This document shows positions 50,383-62,070 of a DNA stretch of 64,000 bases, one piece after another. Position 1 is the first letter of the stretch. Each line of letters starts with the position of its first letter. The position numbers were made by a program, and so were the translations under genes. This DNA comes from Salvelinus alpinus (Eukaryota; Chordata; Actinopteri; Salmoniformes; Salmonidae). Location: the NCBI RefSeq assembly GCF_045679555.1, contig NC_092091.1, forward strand, positions 75,021,580-75,085,579. The letters are read 5' to 3'. Below the pieces are notes generated by a model. That model was not told where the DNA came from. It ran no database searches and saw only the letters and a list, made by a program, of their open reading frames with translations.

Positions 50383-50783
50383 TGTAATGAAACAGGCAGG
50401 GAGCAGGTCTCGAACCCTCGACCTTCTAGCCCGAGGTCCGGCGCGCTATCGACTGTGCCGCAAAAGCATGCTCAAGCGGCAGAGTCGATTTCCGCGCTTA
50501 TAAACCCAGGGTCGTTACACTACTCCCTCCTTTCAAAGAGCGCGTCCTCGCGCTAGCTTGCGACTCTACGTCTTACAGGAACGCGCTCACCGGCCAAGCA
50601 CACGCACTGTCGTGGATGCAAGGTCCGATCCCACTTCTGACACCAATGTAATGAAACAGGCAGGGAGCAGGTCTCGAACCCTCGACCTTCTAGCCCGAGG
50701 TCCGGCGCGCTATCGACTGTGCCGCAAAAGCATGCTCAAGCGGCAGAGTCGATTTCCGCGCTTATAAACCCAGGGTCGTTACA
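50383..50783 (-). mobile_element. Miniature LTR element (TRIM-type), identical LTRs
   Basis: Two direct repeats of 137 bp (50,383-50,519 and 50,647-50,783) start TG, end CA and are identical throughout. They enclose 127 bp. On the minus strand the interior opens with TGGTGTCAGAAGTGGGAT, complementary to the 3' end of tRNA-Leu plus CCA (primer site), and closes with GAAAGGAGGGAGTAG (purine tract). GTAT flanks both sides (50,379-50,382 and 50,784-50,787). No coding region exists, so it depends on other elements. It looks structurally whole and young. Confidence 0.88.
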
Positions 50784-51335
50784 GTATTTTTTTTTACAAC
50801 AACCATTATTGTATTGGACAGCTTGACTGAGAGAAAGCCTACATTCTCACGATCAGCACCTCACACACGTCTTTGGTGGACCCTATTGTTTAAACAAATA
50901 ATAACAGGAATACCTAGTTAACACGTAATCGGCCCCACACTGTCAGTGTGTGATTTGTGTTGGTCCAGTAGAGGGTGCTGTCAGACCAGTTATTTTGAAA
51001 AACTGTATTTCAGTGACTGTAAAACAGACTAAAATCTATTTTTTTGTAGCAAAATAATAAAATCATTAAATATAGTCTCTATCTGCCTGCTGTGTTGGCA
51101 TTTCAAAAATAACATTCCTACTGATCAGGACCAGTACATTCCAGGGATGGCCATTTTGTATACTTTTCCAGCTGAAGATTGGCAAATAGTAAGATATAGA
51201 AAAGCCAGTGGCACATGAAACATTTTCTGGTAAATTAAACACAACAACAACATAATCAAACACTGCTTTACTGTAGGTTAGGAATATTCATTTGGCACAA
51301 TACCAGGGTCAAAAGTGTATAGTAGCTGAGGTATA

Positions 51336-51620
51336 TTGGTCATATACCACACCCCCTCGTGCCTTATTGCTTAATTCTATATTTTTCTACTGTATCTTAG
51401 TTCATGCCGCTCTGACACCGCTCGTCCATATATGTATATATTCTTAATTCCATTCCTGACTTAGATTTGTGTGTTTTGGGTATATGTTTTGAAATTGTTA
51501 GATTATTACTTGTTAGATATTACTTTGAATTCGGAGCTAGAAGCACAAGCATTTCACTACACCTGCAATAACTCTTCTAAACATGTGTATGTGACCAATA
51601 CAATTTGATTTGATTTGAAA
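51336..51620 (+). mobile_element. LINE 3' tail ending in TTTGA repeats
   Basis: The tail contains GAGCTAGAAGCACAAGCATT, ATGTGTATGTGACCAATACA and ends ATTTGATTTGATTTGA, the hallmark of a common salmonid LINE. It is 5'-truncated with no coding region. Confidence 0.65.
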
Positions 51621-52020
51621 AGTGTCACAAATTAAAATATTAAAATATTTTCAGTAGGGTGCAAGACATGCAGGTAACATTTTTTATATAATCATAATTG
51701 TTTTACAGAACATTCAGAGAAAAAATACCCCCAAAAAAATATATACGTATATATATATATATAGTAATGCAATCCTCTTTATTCCATGAACAAACATTGA
51801 CAATAGGTTACCACGCAATTGAATGTATTTAGACAAACAACTGAAGAAGCTAGATAACGTGCAGAAAGTCAATACGCCTTGTAACATAATAATCATTCCA
51901 TATTTTCAACAAACACAATGCAAAACCATAATACATGTTTTAAGCATTGAATAGTTGCACGTGGTTTATAGGTCTACAATCCTTGTTCATTGGTCTGCTA
52001 CTGTATAGTACTGTATGTTA

Positions 52021-52220
52021 CAATTAGAGGGACTTAGAGACAGAATTAGAGGTATTTAGAGACAAAATTACAGGGACATACAGAAAAATGACAGGGACTT
52101 AGGGACAAAATTACAAGGACTTAGAGACACAATTAGAGGGACTTAGAAACAAAAATACAGGGACTTAGATATAAAATTACAGGGACTTCGAGACAAAATT
52201 ACAGGGATTTAGAGACATTG
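52021..52220 (+). repeat. Minisatellite, about 22-24-bp unit
   Basis: About eight imperfect copies of GGGACTTAGAGACAAAATTACA lie downstream of the SAMD9L-like gene's 3' end. Confidence 0.8.
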
Positions 52221-52521
52221 CAATCCATTCTGATGCAAGATTGATTGTCATTGTTTCACCTCTAAAAGCATGAATGATTCATTGCTGCATGTCACCCGAC
52301 ACCTGTTCTCTCTGCTTTGATTATATCCAGGTGGTTGAGGTTGGGTTTCCTCACACAGTGACAAGAGCACACTGGTATCTTACTTAATGTGATTCTGTCC
52401 TGGTTCACAGACATTCACCCCAGTCAAAACCTCTAGGCCTATATAACTTCAATGGAAGCCTTTCCTTTCCCTAAGTGCGAACGCTTGCATCCCTTCCTCA
52501 GTCTACCTGATGGTAAGCTGT

Positions 52522-55500
52522 TTACTGGTCATTTTCATACTTTATGTCATAAGCTACGGGACCCTCCATGGTGAATCCAAGGTAAAAGGAGACCTCCTCT
52601 GTGCTGCATCCACTTCGGACTCCACCAAGGTATACTGGACGCACTGAGATTTTCAGATTGCCTCCGTAGTAAACATAAATGTCACCGTTTTCAGTTTTCC
52701 CTTTGACCCGTAGTAACAGGTTTTGTATCTCAGGATCCCTCCATATTGCTCCACTTTGCCACAGTTGATGCGGGTTTGGGGGTCTATCTTTGGATGAGGC
52801 CTTCTTGTGTGAGGTTTTGGGTCCCTCTTTGTACAGCAAATGATCAAGCTTGCCTTTGTGAATTATTCTCCTCAGTCCTCTTGATTTCCCGAGGTAGAAA
52901 TGTGCGATGCAAGTCTTCGCCGGAAACATGTGGGAGAAGCGACGATGGAAAGATTTTTTCGATTAAGTGACATACGTGCCAATGTTTTTGAACGTTGTGG
53001 TGCTCTCAAGCAGGTTGTCCTTTCTTGGCCACATCAGCAACATTGAGAGGTAGTACAGCTCTGTGCAGTTTGAATGGGTTCCCTCTTCTTGCAGTGCCTC
53101 GTTGAGAAGGGAGACCAGCTCCTCGTACCTCTTCAGCAATGTTGAGCTCTGCTTAATGCAGTGAAGAACAATGTTTGCAAGGATGAAATTGATCCGGTCA
53201 GCCATGAGTTTCCGTGTAGAATTTTGAACAATGAACTGCCATTTCTTCAGAATTAATTCAATTTGATTCCCATTCTTCTCATTCAGATACTGGAGAAGAC
53301 CAGCAAATGAATCTGCTCGCTTTTGCTCCAAATAGTTTCGCTGCTCCTCTATCTCCTGCCGGATACTCAATTTTGGTTGACTGGCCCTTTCAGAGGCCCT
53401 CTCTTCTCCCGAGGAACAGAAGATGTGAATGTACTTCTTGAAGAGCTCTGATACTTTTCGTTTGTTTCTGTCCTCTGCTGTCTCCTTCTCAATTGACCTT
53501 GGCTTCAGGTATGTGAAGTAGTTCTCAAAAAAACTGAACATCTCCTTCAGCCGTGGCTTCAAAGAGACCAGGAATTTCTCGTGGTCTGCCAGAACAGCAA
53601 TGAATTGATCATTTGTACTGTTTGTTGTTTCATGAAAATCACTCACTGGCAAGTGTTTTTTGAGGAACTGCAGCATTTTGTCTCGCTGGAGTGCGTCACT
53701 TTTGTTGAAAAAAGGAATATCTTTGATGATATCTAAAACAATCATTGAAACTTCCATTTCACCGACATACCCAGATGTGTTGTAGGTTCGTTGCCTCTTT
53801 CTGTTGGGCAGATCAAGGGAATCCATTGGCTCATCCTTCTTTGCGAGTTCCTGTGAATCTCTGAATGCTTTGGTGGCCTGAAATGCTAATTTTAGGCATT
53901 TGTCTAACCCTTCTGGAGTGAGCTCCTCAGCATGTTCAATTTCATATTTTAGGTGGCTTTTGTACACCTGTCCTAATGTGTCAGCAATGTAAGAATTGTA
54001 CATTTTCTGCTGTGCATCCTTGGCCCATTGCAGAGCAGATATATAATCCTTCTCTTTCAGATAGAAATGCCTTGCCAAAGCTTGTGGCAGAGTTGCGTTT
54101 TTGTCAAATCTCTTTGTTGCTCTTACAAGAACTTCTTTGATTTGGCTGATTCCCTCATCCGTCTGTATGTCTTCAATCAAAGGAGAGAACAGTGTATCTT
54201 TGTCATGTCCAAGTTCCTTTCTTTGCCGCGTGATCAGCATACTTTGGATGTTTTGAACCAGGATGTCCTTACCCATGCCAGATTTGTACAGCAAGTCACA
54301 GTGTAACAGACTGGTTGTTATTTCCCCCAGTTGAAGCTTGTGCTTTCCGGTGAGGACTTTGAGGCAATTACTTGCAATCATTTGGTGTAGAAACCGAACT
54401 GCCTGATAGGTGCCGTGCTCTTCAATGTTGAAGTGGATCAGAAGCGTGGAGTATGGGTTCATTTTGTCCTCAAGTGTTTCTTTTCCCCAGAGAGCATTCC
54501 TAATCCCCACAAACTCCTCACAGAGGGACAGGGCCATATAGGAGCCGTTCACATATGTATTTAGCAAAGCTAAGAGTGAAAATAGCTGTCCTTCTTTTCT
54601 GGAGGTGTCAAGGTCTTTCAGGGTGTTGCGCACCAGATTCTCTATGTACTTCTCACTGAAATTGTTTGTCATGATCATGAAGGCGTAGAACGTTTCAGGT
54701 TTTTGATGGTGACCTTTGAGCTCTTTCAGTTTCACCTCAAAGAAGCTCTGCTCTTTGGTGGAGAGTTTGTTGATCATGAAGACGTTGTCAAGTCGGCTGT
54801 TTCTGGAGCTCACTGCAGGAATCTGTGATCTCTCACAGTTCAGTATGATGACCATCAGAGTCTCAGGTTTTTTCTTCTCGTTGGCTGCACTTAGTATGCA
54901 TCTCTGTAGGTCTTCAACGTCCTCCCAGTTGTCCACCAAGAGTAGAACAGGAGTATAACTCAACTGCTTCTCTTTGCCACAGGTCAGCAGGTGTGTGACT
55001 TGGACTGCGATCTCACTGTTCTGTGCTATGGTGTTTTTCAGAACGGCACATCTGAATTTACATCTCAAGTTCCACAACACGTGCATGGCCAGTGTTGTTC
55101 CACCACAGCCTGGATGATGGAAGAGGTTTATTATTATGCATGGCGATGTGTACCCCTCTGTAGGTGTGATCAGTTTGTGAAGATCCTCATACTTGTCACG
55201 TTTGATGAATGGCAGACAACCTGGCCTCTCGGACAAGTAGAAGTTCCACCAAGTCACTTGTCCGCCTCTGTAAAAGTCCTCCTCCGTGTTGGTCTTGAAT
55301 TCCTCAAAAGTGTCCTTGGTTTCAATTTCAGTGTTCTCACATTCATTTTCACTCAGTATATCAAGTACGGTCATCAGCTCTTCATCTTTTTGTGTCAGGA
55401 GGACCGAACTGGAGCCAGAAGATGGCAGATATCTCCTAGAGGACCGTGTCTGAGGTTCTTTGATTTTCCTGATGGTGCAGTCGATTTCATTCAGGCTCAA

Positions 55501-57447
55501 TTCGTAGATACATTTACTGGTGATATCCACTTTGCAGCGAGTATTTATCATGTCTCTCCATTGACTGAATACATTTGAATCTTTGCATATGCAGAGCATA
55601 TTATCCTCACCCTCAAGAGTGCGATAGATCGCACAAAAGGCCTCAAGTATAGGGCTTGAGATGTCAGTGACTCCTGAGTGAAGCATGAACACCACAAGTA
55701 ATCTGTCTTTCGACAAGACATCTGGATTGCAGAGAAATGAAACCATATCGCTGATTTCTCCAGCACGTTTCTTCAGCCATTCACTGGTAGTGAAAGGTCT
55801 GTCTGCTTCACTGACCTCATTTGCTCGACCATTACAAAAGACCCAGCTTGTCTGCTTAAACAAGTTCAGCTTTCCGATAACAGTGGAGACACTGTCATTG
55901 GTATTGTACATTCAAGGGTAGTGAACATTAGCTATGCGATCTGCTCTGTAGAAACTGCATGTCCCGTTCATGTCAGATTCTGGGTCAAACTCGAGCACTG
56001 CAAACAACTTCATCTCTTTCAAAAAACCCAAATGTTCAAGTTGACTGGGGTGGCACTTGTTTGTGACAACTATAACTTGCAATGAGTTTTCAAGTGTGTC
56101 TCTCCCATGAGTTATCAATTGTTTTAGCCTCTGTCCTTGGTGGTTTTGGTTGGGCAGCTGACAGTTGCTCTCCTCTTTTGCCTTGCGTGCTGATGACCAA
56201 TATTTGACTTCCTCTGTCAAACCTCTCATCTTCTCCTGAAGACTTCTGGGATTATTGTCTGCAAGAATGTTGATGCTCTTTGGGCCTTGTCGAATAAATA
56301 GACATTCAGTTTTGTATTCTTCTCCATTTAGTTCAGATATTATTGAGGTATAGAAAAGCTTCTCTTGAGTCTGTGAATAACTTGGGACAACATCAACTTC
56401 TATCACCCACTTGTCTGAAGTCGCGCCATCTAGACGTTGAACCTGAAAGAATTTTGGAGGCCTGATGCATGCTCTTGCGATGTTTGTTTCTTCTCCAAAG
56501 TGTTCCTTGAGACGCAAGTCAAACTTGTCTGTATACATATTGAATGATGGCAGGTTTTGCCCAATCACCTGTCCATGCATGTGTCCGGACCCGCCTGTCA
56601 CCCCAAAATGAATGGTCCCATTGGTGCGAGAGTTCATGCAGGCTGGTGAAAAACGAAACACATTGTTGCTGAACTTTTCCAGGATATCTATCTCACTGGC
56701 TTCCTCTGTGCTTGGCAGGATCTTGTACTCATGTACCGGGTCAATGAGATTGCTTGGACCGGATTCAGGGGGGAGGGTATCATTTTGTATGTATGTGAAC
56801 GATGGGTCGTTTTTGTCAAAGGGACGTGGGGGACATATCCTCTTCTCCAGATTCGGAGCAGTTTCTCTCGAGTGGTCAAATGATGAGATGGAAGTCTCAC
56901 TTTGTCTCGTATTGTCCTCCATATTTCCATAAGCTGGAATGGATTCCGACTCTCCCATTGGCAGTTTAATGGGGGATGCAACATCTGAATCGGAATGTCT
57001 CAGTTCTTCCACTGATGTCCATGAAGAGCTTAGACTTGGAGCCACCGACTCCGATTTCACACTGTCAGAATCCAGAGTTTCCTCATGTGACCCCATCCTA
57101 GCTTCTGGTATGGCTCTACATCTAAATCTCTCCTGTCTTCTGAAGGGGTCACTCTCAGGGGATCTCATGCTTCTCCCTACACTCTCCAAGTAGTTTCTCA
57201 GTATCTCTACATTTTTTATGATTTGAATCGCAGGCCCAAACTTAACACCTAAATCAGTCAAGTCCTGTTTCTCAATGCAAACCAGGCTAGCTCCTGACAC
57301 ATCCTGTTCATAAAGTTGTGTTGCGACCTCAGGGAGTTTGAGGCTACTAATTAGCCACTCTTTCACATGCTCCTTTGTCCAGTCTTCAATTCTCTGTGGG
57401 AATTCTCTGAGGTCGCTGACTCTGTTCATGCCATGATGTTCTGTAAG
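52522..57447 (-). CDS. samd9l: SAMD9/SAMD9L-like protein, large exon, two in-frame stops
   Basis: This large exon encodes a sterile-alpha-motif-9-like protein, a cytoplasmic STAND-type antiviral and growth-restricting factor. Counting from ATG 57,429: SAM domain about residues 13-85 (IEDWTKEHVKEWLISSLKLP); AlbA_2-like effector region with the hallmark NSRTNGTIHFGV about 265-340; NLFKQTSW near 522; P-loop NTPase HHPGCGGTTLAMH at about 771-783 with Walker B LLLVDNWED near 829; then helical repeats and a C-terminal OB-like part. The frame is 1,636 codons, close to human SAMD9 and SAMD9L (about 1,585). It is broken by TGA at 55,912-55,914 (codon 506) and TAA at 52,963-52,965 (codon 1,489), with the same frame before, between and after. 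A CTCAG acceptor at 57,448 precedes the exon in phase 0. It could be a very recent pseudogene, a null allele or sequence error. Confidence 0.85.
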
Positions 57448-57662
57448 CTGAGAACCCAAGAAATAAAAACGATCATCAACATAGGCAGTTGTATTTATTT
57501 TTAAACCAATTAACAGTTACTGTACCTGCACATATACTTGATATTTTTTATTTGCCAAATCACCAATGCCTTTTGTTTATTATTATTGAAACTAAGAACA
57601 ATCCACTGAATATACATTTACTATGAATACATAGAGTTTCAGCTTAAAACTTGCAAACATAC

Positions 57663-59979
57663 CATTGTTGCCTGCACTCCACCAACGGACAGTTGTGTTG
57701 TGTCTGATGTCATCATCCTACAATAGGTGGAAATACAATAGGTGGAAATACATTAGGTGGAAATACATTCATTTACAATTAAACAAATTGATGTTTTGGA
57801 TCACCTCAAATGTGTTTTTTTTATACATACATGCATGGTATTGTGTATTTTCATTTTGTTGATTTTTTTATGGTAATGAATTCCCACATCACACTCTTTA
57901 GATACTTTAAATTATTTAAAAAATCATAAATTAATTAAAATCATAAATGACCTTGAAGATGGACCCATTGACTGGTCACTCTTCATTGACAGATAGCTGG
58001 GTGTAGGTGAGTATGCTCCCTCCCTGCAAAAAAATTAATTGAGGTGTGTTTTTAATCAATCCTATGCTCATGATGTACAGTCGCTTTTACCGATCTGCAA
58101 GATGTCTATTAGAAATCACATTCAAAGTGTATTCAAAGTGTCTACGAGTAGGAGTGCTGATCTAGGATCAAGTCCCCCTTGTCCAATCATTATGATCTAA
58201 TTGATAATAGGCAGAATCTACCACACCCAAACCAATTTAGTGAAGGTGCTGGAGTCAAAATTCTAAACTGGAGAAACAGGAAAAAGTCACTGCACATTTC
58301 CAGTCAGATGCAAAAGTATTTATTTAATTGTGGCCGAGCTTTCGGTCAGTCAACCGTCATCAGACAATATGCAAAATAATATTCAAAAGTGATGCTAATC
58401 AAAAGTGATGCTAATCAAAACTGATGCTAATCAGTACTGATGCTAATCAAAACGGATGCTAATCAGTACTGATGCTAATCACAACTGATGCTAATCAGTA
58501 CTGATGCTAATCACAACTGATGCTAATCAGTACTGATGCTAATCACAACTGATGCTAATCAGTACTGATGCTAATCAAAACTGATGCTAATCAGTACTGA
58601 TGCTAATCACAACTGATGCTAATCAGTACTGATGCTAATCAAAAGTGATGCTAATCAGTACTGATGCTAATCAAAACTGATGCTAATCAGTACTGATGCT
58701 AATCAAAACTGATGCTAATCAAAACTGATACTATTCAGTACTCCTACTCTGAGACTGTGAAAACGGGCCCAGACCTTTTGTCTTTTGTGCCGTGACCTCG
58801 TGGAAGTCGATTGCCTGACATATTGACACATTGCAACATCCTCATTGTGAAAATCATAAATTACCTGCGATTGGGAATAATAATCTTGTAGTTTATAGGT
58901 GGATCCATTGAGCGGTCACTCCTCATTGACACACAGCTGGATGTAGGTGACTCTGCACCCTCCCTGTGAAAAATACAGTTAGTACCCTAACCCTATAACA
59001 TAGCTTGTAAAGACAGCTGGAAATCAGGACCCATATTCACCCATATGCAGTCTCCTTATCCCTTGGTTTATGGAGATTTTAGCCTGGGGCTGTGCAAGTG
59101 TTCACACTTGCACATTCTAGCACCAACCTTAGCCCAGGGCTAGCTGGTCCTACTCCGGAGCAGGGTTAGGTCCAACTTTGTAGGACTAGACCCAGAAACC
59201 CGGTGCCAAAATAGCCATTGTGAAATGGGTGTCAAGAATAGAATAGAATATTTCACTGTCCAATCACAATAGCTGCATTTTCACTTAATTTGCATATGCT
59301 TGTGATGAGTTCTGCTCGCTATTTTAATAAGTACATTTATACTATTTCATCCTTCCATCCAAGGACAAAAACCTGACAAAAAAACAAATACTTTCATCGG
59401 TGCGAAAACATTGGTTGCTATGGCTAACAAAAACGGTTGCTATGTAGGCAGGCTAACGTCTGCTCCGCACTGTCCCCAGGATATTTTAGCCCAGGATTAA
59501 CAACTGTTAGTGTGAACACAGGAATAGCTAGCCCAGGGTCAGTCTTAGCCCAGGGCTAAGAACATTGCAGTGCGAAAAGGCCTAAAGTGTCTCGGAGTAG
59601 CAGTGTTGATCTAGGATCAGTTCCCCTCTGTACATATAATATTAATCATTATGATCTAAAAGGCAAAGCTTATCCTGGAACAGGACTCCTACTCTGAGAC
59701 TGTGAATACAGGCCCAAACCTTTTGTCTCTTGTGCCATGTCCTCGGTGGAAGTCGATTGGCTGACCCATTGAGTGATCACTCTTCATTGACAGACAGCTA
59801 GGTGACTCTGCTCTCTCCTCCTGGGCCACCAAGCCCTGTTTACCAGGGCAGAGAAGACTTGACCCTGCAACGTCCTCATTATACTCCTGTGGGGCAGTGG
59901 GACTACTATGTAGCCAGTGGCGGACATGTTCATTCTTCCCACTCTCTGCACCCTCGGGCGATACAGTGTTGTCACTCAT
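57663..59979 (-). CDS. Four upstream exons, NLR-type S-M-K-S-D leader, in phase with SAMD9L
   Basis: Exon 1 is 59,979-59,720, starting MSDNTVSPEGAESGKNEHV and ending in AESPSCLSMKSDHSMGQPID plus HRGHGTRDK (weak donor GTTTGG). Exon 2 is 58,963-58,865 (EGAESPTSSCVSMRSDRSMD; acceptor TTTTTCACAG, donor GTAATT). Exon 3 is 58,023-57,952 (EGAYSPTPSYLSMKSDQSMG; acceptor TTTTTGCAG, weak donor GTCATT). Exon 4 is 57,717-57,663 (MMTSDTTQLSVGGVQATM; donor GTATGT). Junctions 1/2, 2/3 and 3/4 are all phase 2, and exon 4 leaves in phase 0, exactly what the SAMD9L-like exon at 57,447 needs. The repeated E-S-P-x-x-S-C-x-S-M-K-S-D-x-S-M peptide is what begins many fish NLRC3-like NLR proteins. No NACHT domain follows here. 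The model is inferred from splice signals; a decayed NLR start beside an independent SAMD9L gene is the alternative. Confidence 0.55.
58385..58740 (+). repeat. 16-bp tandem repeat with 32-bp alternation
   Basis: About 21 copies of TGATGCTAATCA plus four variable bases (GTAC, AAAC, CAAC and others). The two main types alternate, giving a 32-bp super-unit. It lies in the intron between leader exons 2 and 3. Confidence 0.9.
58735..58830 (-). pseudogene. Duplicated, decayed copy of the leader exon end
   Basis: It matches 59,685-59,780 (CTACTCTGAGACTGTGAA, CCTTTTGTCT, TGGAAGTCGATTG), i.e. the 3' part of leader exon 1 and its donor, with substitutions and gaps. This shows that leader exons have multiplied locally. 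Confidence 0.6.
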
Positions 59980-60129
59980 CCTGTCTCGACACCAGCATTC
60001 AGGTTCCTGACAAAGAAAACGAAGCGAGAGGGGTGAGAGGAAAGATCCGAAAAACTGCTCTTTAGCAGTAACTTCTTTATTGAGGAAAAATGTATTTACT
60101 GTGACTGTGATATGTGGTTGTCTCACCTA

Positions 60130-60215
60130 CCTGTCTTAATAAGATGAATGCACTAACTAACTGTAAGTCGCTCTACATAAGAGCATCTGGTAAATGACTC
60201 AAATGTAAAATGCTC
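60130..60215 (+). mobile_element. Teleost retroposon 3' tail
   Basis: It contains GATGAATGCACTAACTAACT and TAAGTCGCTCTACATAAGAG followed by ATCTGGTAAATGACTCAAAT, a tail shared by many fish retroposons. Confidence 0.55.
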
Positions 60216-62070
60216 TTTAGCCATGTATCAAAGTCTCAAGCTAACTTCATTCCCTTTCTGAAACTCTCAGCATCGAAACAAGCGGAAGCAAAGTACCGGA
60301 TTTCTTGTCTAAATCATAGAGAAACAGGTCTAGTAAACGCACATTCCCATACGACCACAACAAACTAATATCTCTCCTCTGTATATAAACCACTTGGGAT
60401 AATCTTGTAGAAAATGTATTGTTTCCCAAACGTGGTAGTTATGTTGTTTGTAGAAAAGGTGTATCATATTGTGTCACCTTCAATAGGCAGACTGTACCTT
60501 TCCCATGCAGTAGAAAGCTACAGTTTCTACAATAGCCAAAGTGGATAAAGGTAATCTGGTTACTCTCTCCTATGGTCCAGGGATACAAAATCAGACACCT
60601 CCCCTCGATGACTCAGCAGTGGTTGCACATGCAGTACATTTCATTTGACAGTCATTCCAACCCGGAACTTCAGCTTCTCATATGAACTTGTGATTTGAAT
60701 AGTGTTATGGTTATTTGACAACGGCTTACTTCCCAAACATTACTATGAAAAGAAAACAAACCTATTCATTGCCTATCCCTTCATCAAACATGGCGTAGAC
60801 TGAATGAAAACTTGTCTTTCTACATTCCAGAGACACATTATATACCAGGGAGTGTACTGTAACTGTGTACTGTAGACTTGCTACGTCAAATAAGATTTTC
60901 CCTCAGGAGCCATTTGATTTCAGTACGCTATTGAGTAAACTTGGAACTTCCTCACCCACGGATTATGTCTGATTTATACATTCAGAATCTCAGTTATTGC
61001 ATGAGAAATAATCGGTACGATTATTATTCTAACTAGCTAAATGTAATTAGGCTGCATTCATTTGTAATAATTAGACTAATTACAGCAATATTTTTTCTTT
61101 AGAAAACATTTGTGTAGACAATAACGAAATATATCCAAGACAGATCCTTACCACTCAGAGTCCTAACTTTACTCATATCTGCAGTTTGAAAGGTGTGCGC
61201 TTAGATCCTGTGCAGCCACAGAAATATCAGTAACCGTTTCCCCGCAGTATTCTTGACAATGAAACACTAACTCGTCAAGTATTCTGGGGCGAACCTAGAA
61301 GGTGCCGAATTTAACCCCAGAAGCAACTAATACAGGAGAAATATGGTCTATTTAGTAGCTCACAGCTAGTAGATCCTTAGCCTGCGTCTGAAGAGGTGTG
61401 GAGGCTGATATCCGATGATACTTTAGACCTACCCATGATCTCCATATAAGGAAACCAAAGGGCAGAGTTAGGGTGTGTGGGAGGTAGCTTTGGATATATA
61501 TTTCAGATACTTGTGTCTTGGATTAAAATACGTTAGAAAGTAGAATGCAAAACCTATTGACTCCGGTATGATAAAATAAGAAAGAAAAAGTTTGAGGAGC
61601 TTCTTCTATGCAGGGTCGTTTGTGTTTTCTACTCGTCTTCAACTCTCGGCTCGACTGTCTCGTTTTTTTATGAAGGCAAAGAGTCTGGGAATTGAGCCAG
61701 TGGACCAGTTTTGTGCTGGCTCAGTGCCAGTGTTTCTGCCCTCTCCGATGCCATCTCCATTACATTATCTTTGTGGCTGTCGTCTATACTTGAACACCAC
61801 CGCTAGTCTTCAACAACCACAATGTGTATATAATACCTTATCACGAGTCAAAGAAAATAATATGGATCCTGTAGGACACAATGAACTGTAGGACACTGGA
61901 AAACAATAGTGTACATCTACAGGTTTACAGTTGACATGATATTTTATTTACTGACAGAGATATAGGAGAATCTAGTACAATACAGAGACAGTTTTGCAGG
62001 ACACAGACTAAAAGGCATACTCTTACATAGTTGGTGAAAGGTGGCGCTCACACAGAACACATACTGTACA
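60216..62070. other. Upstream region of the SAMD9L-like gene
   Basis: Apart from the possible 5' exon there is no supported gene. The promoter of the minus-strand gene is expected here. I see no unambiguous interferon response element. Confidence 0.35.
61152..61176 (-). other. Possible 5' noncoding exon end with short upstream ORF
   Basis: On the minus strand an ATG at 61,176 (MSKVRTLS) is followed by a good GTAAGG donor after 61,152. Spliced to a TTTGTCAG acceptor before leader exon 1 (about 60,013) it would make a short upstream frame ending in TGA before the main start. This is a guess from splice signals only. Confidence 0.25.

Noticed and set aside
50383-50783. tRNA-like sequence or tandem SINE pair in the 137-bp direct repeats
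   Set aside because: TG...CA ends, primer site, purine tract and target duplication fit a miniature LTR element better.
54991-55578. Plus-strand 195-codon frame
   Set aside because: Shadow of the SAMD9L-like exon on the opposite strand, no recognisable domain.
52963-55911. Treating the SAMD9L-like parts as separate adjacent genes
   Set aside because: The parts are in one frame, abut with no spacer and together match a single family architecture; eukaryotic genes would not be arranged this way.
61560-61600. A GAAA-rich stretch resembling an interferon response element near the SAMD9L-like gene
   Set aside because: It does not match the GAAANNGAAACT consensus and its position relative to a start site is unknown.
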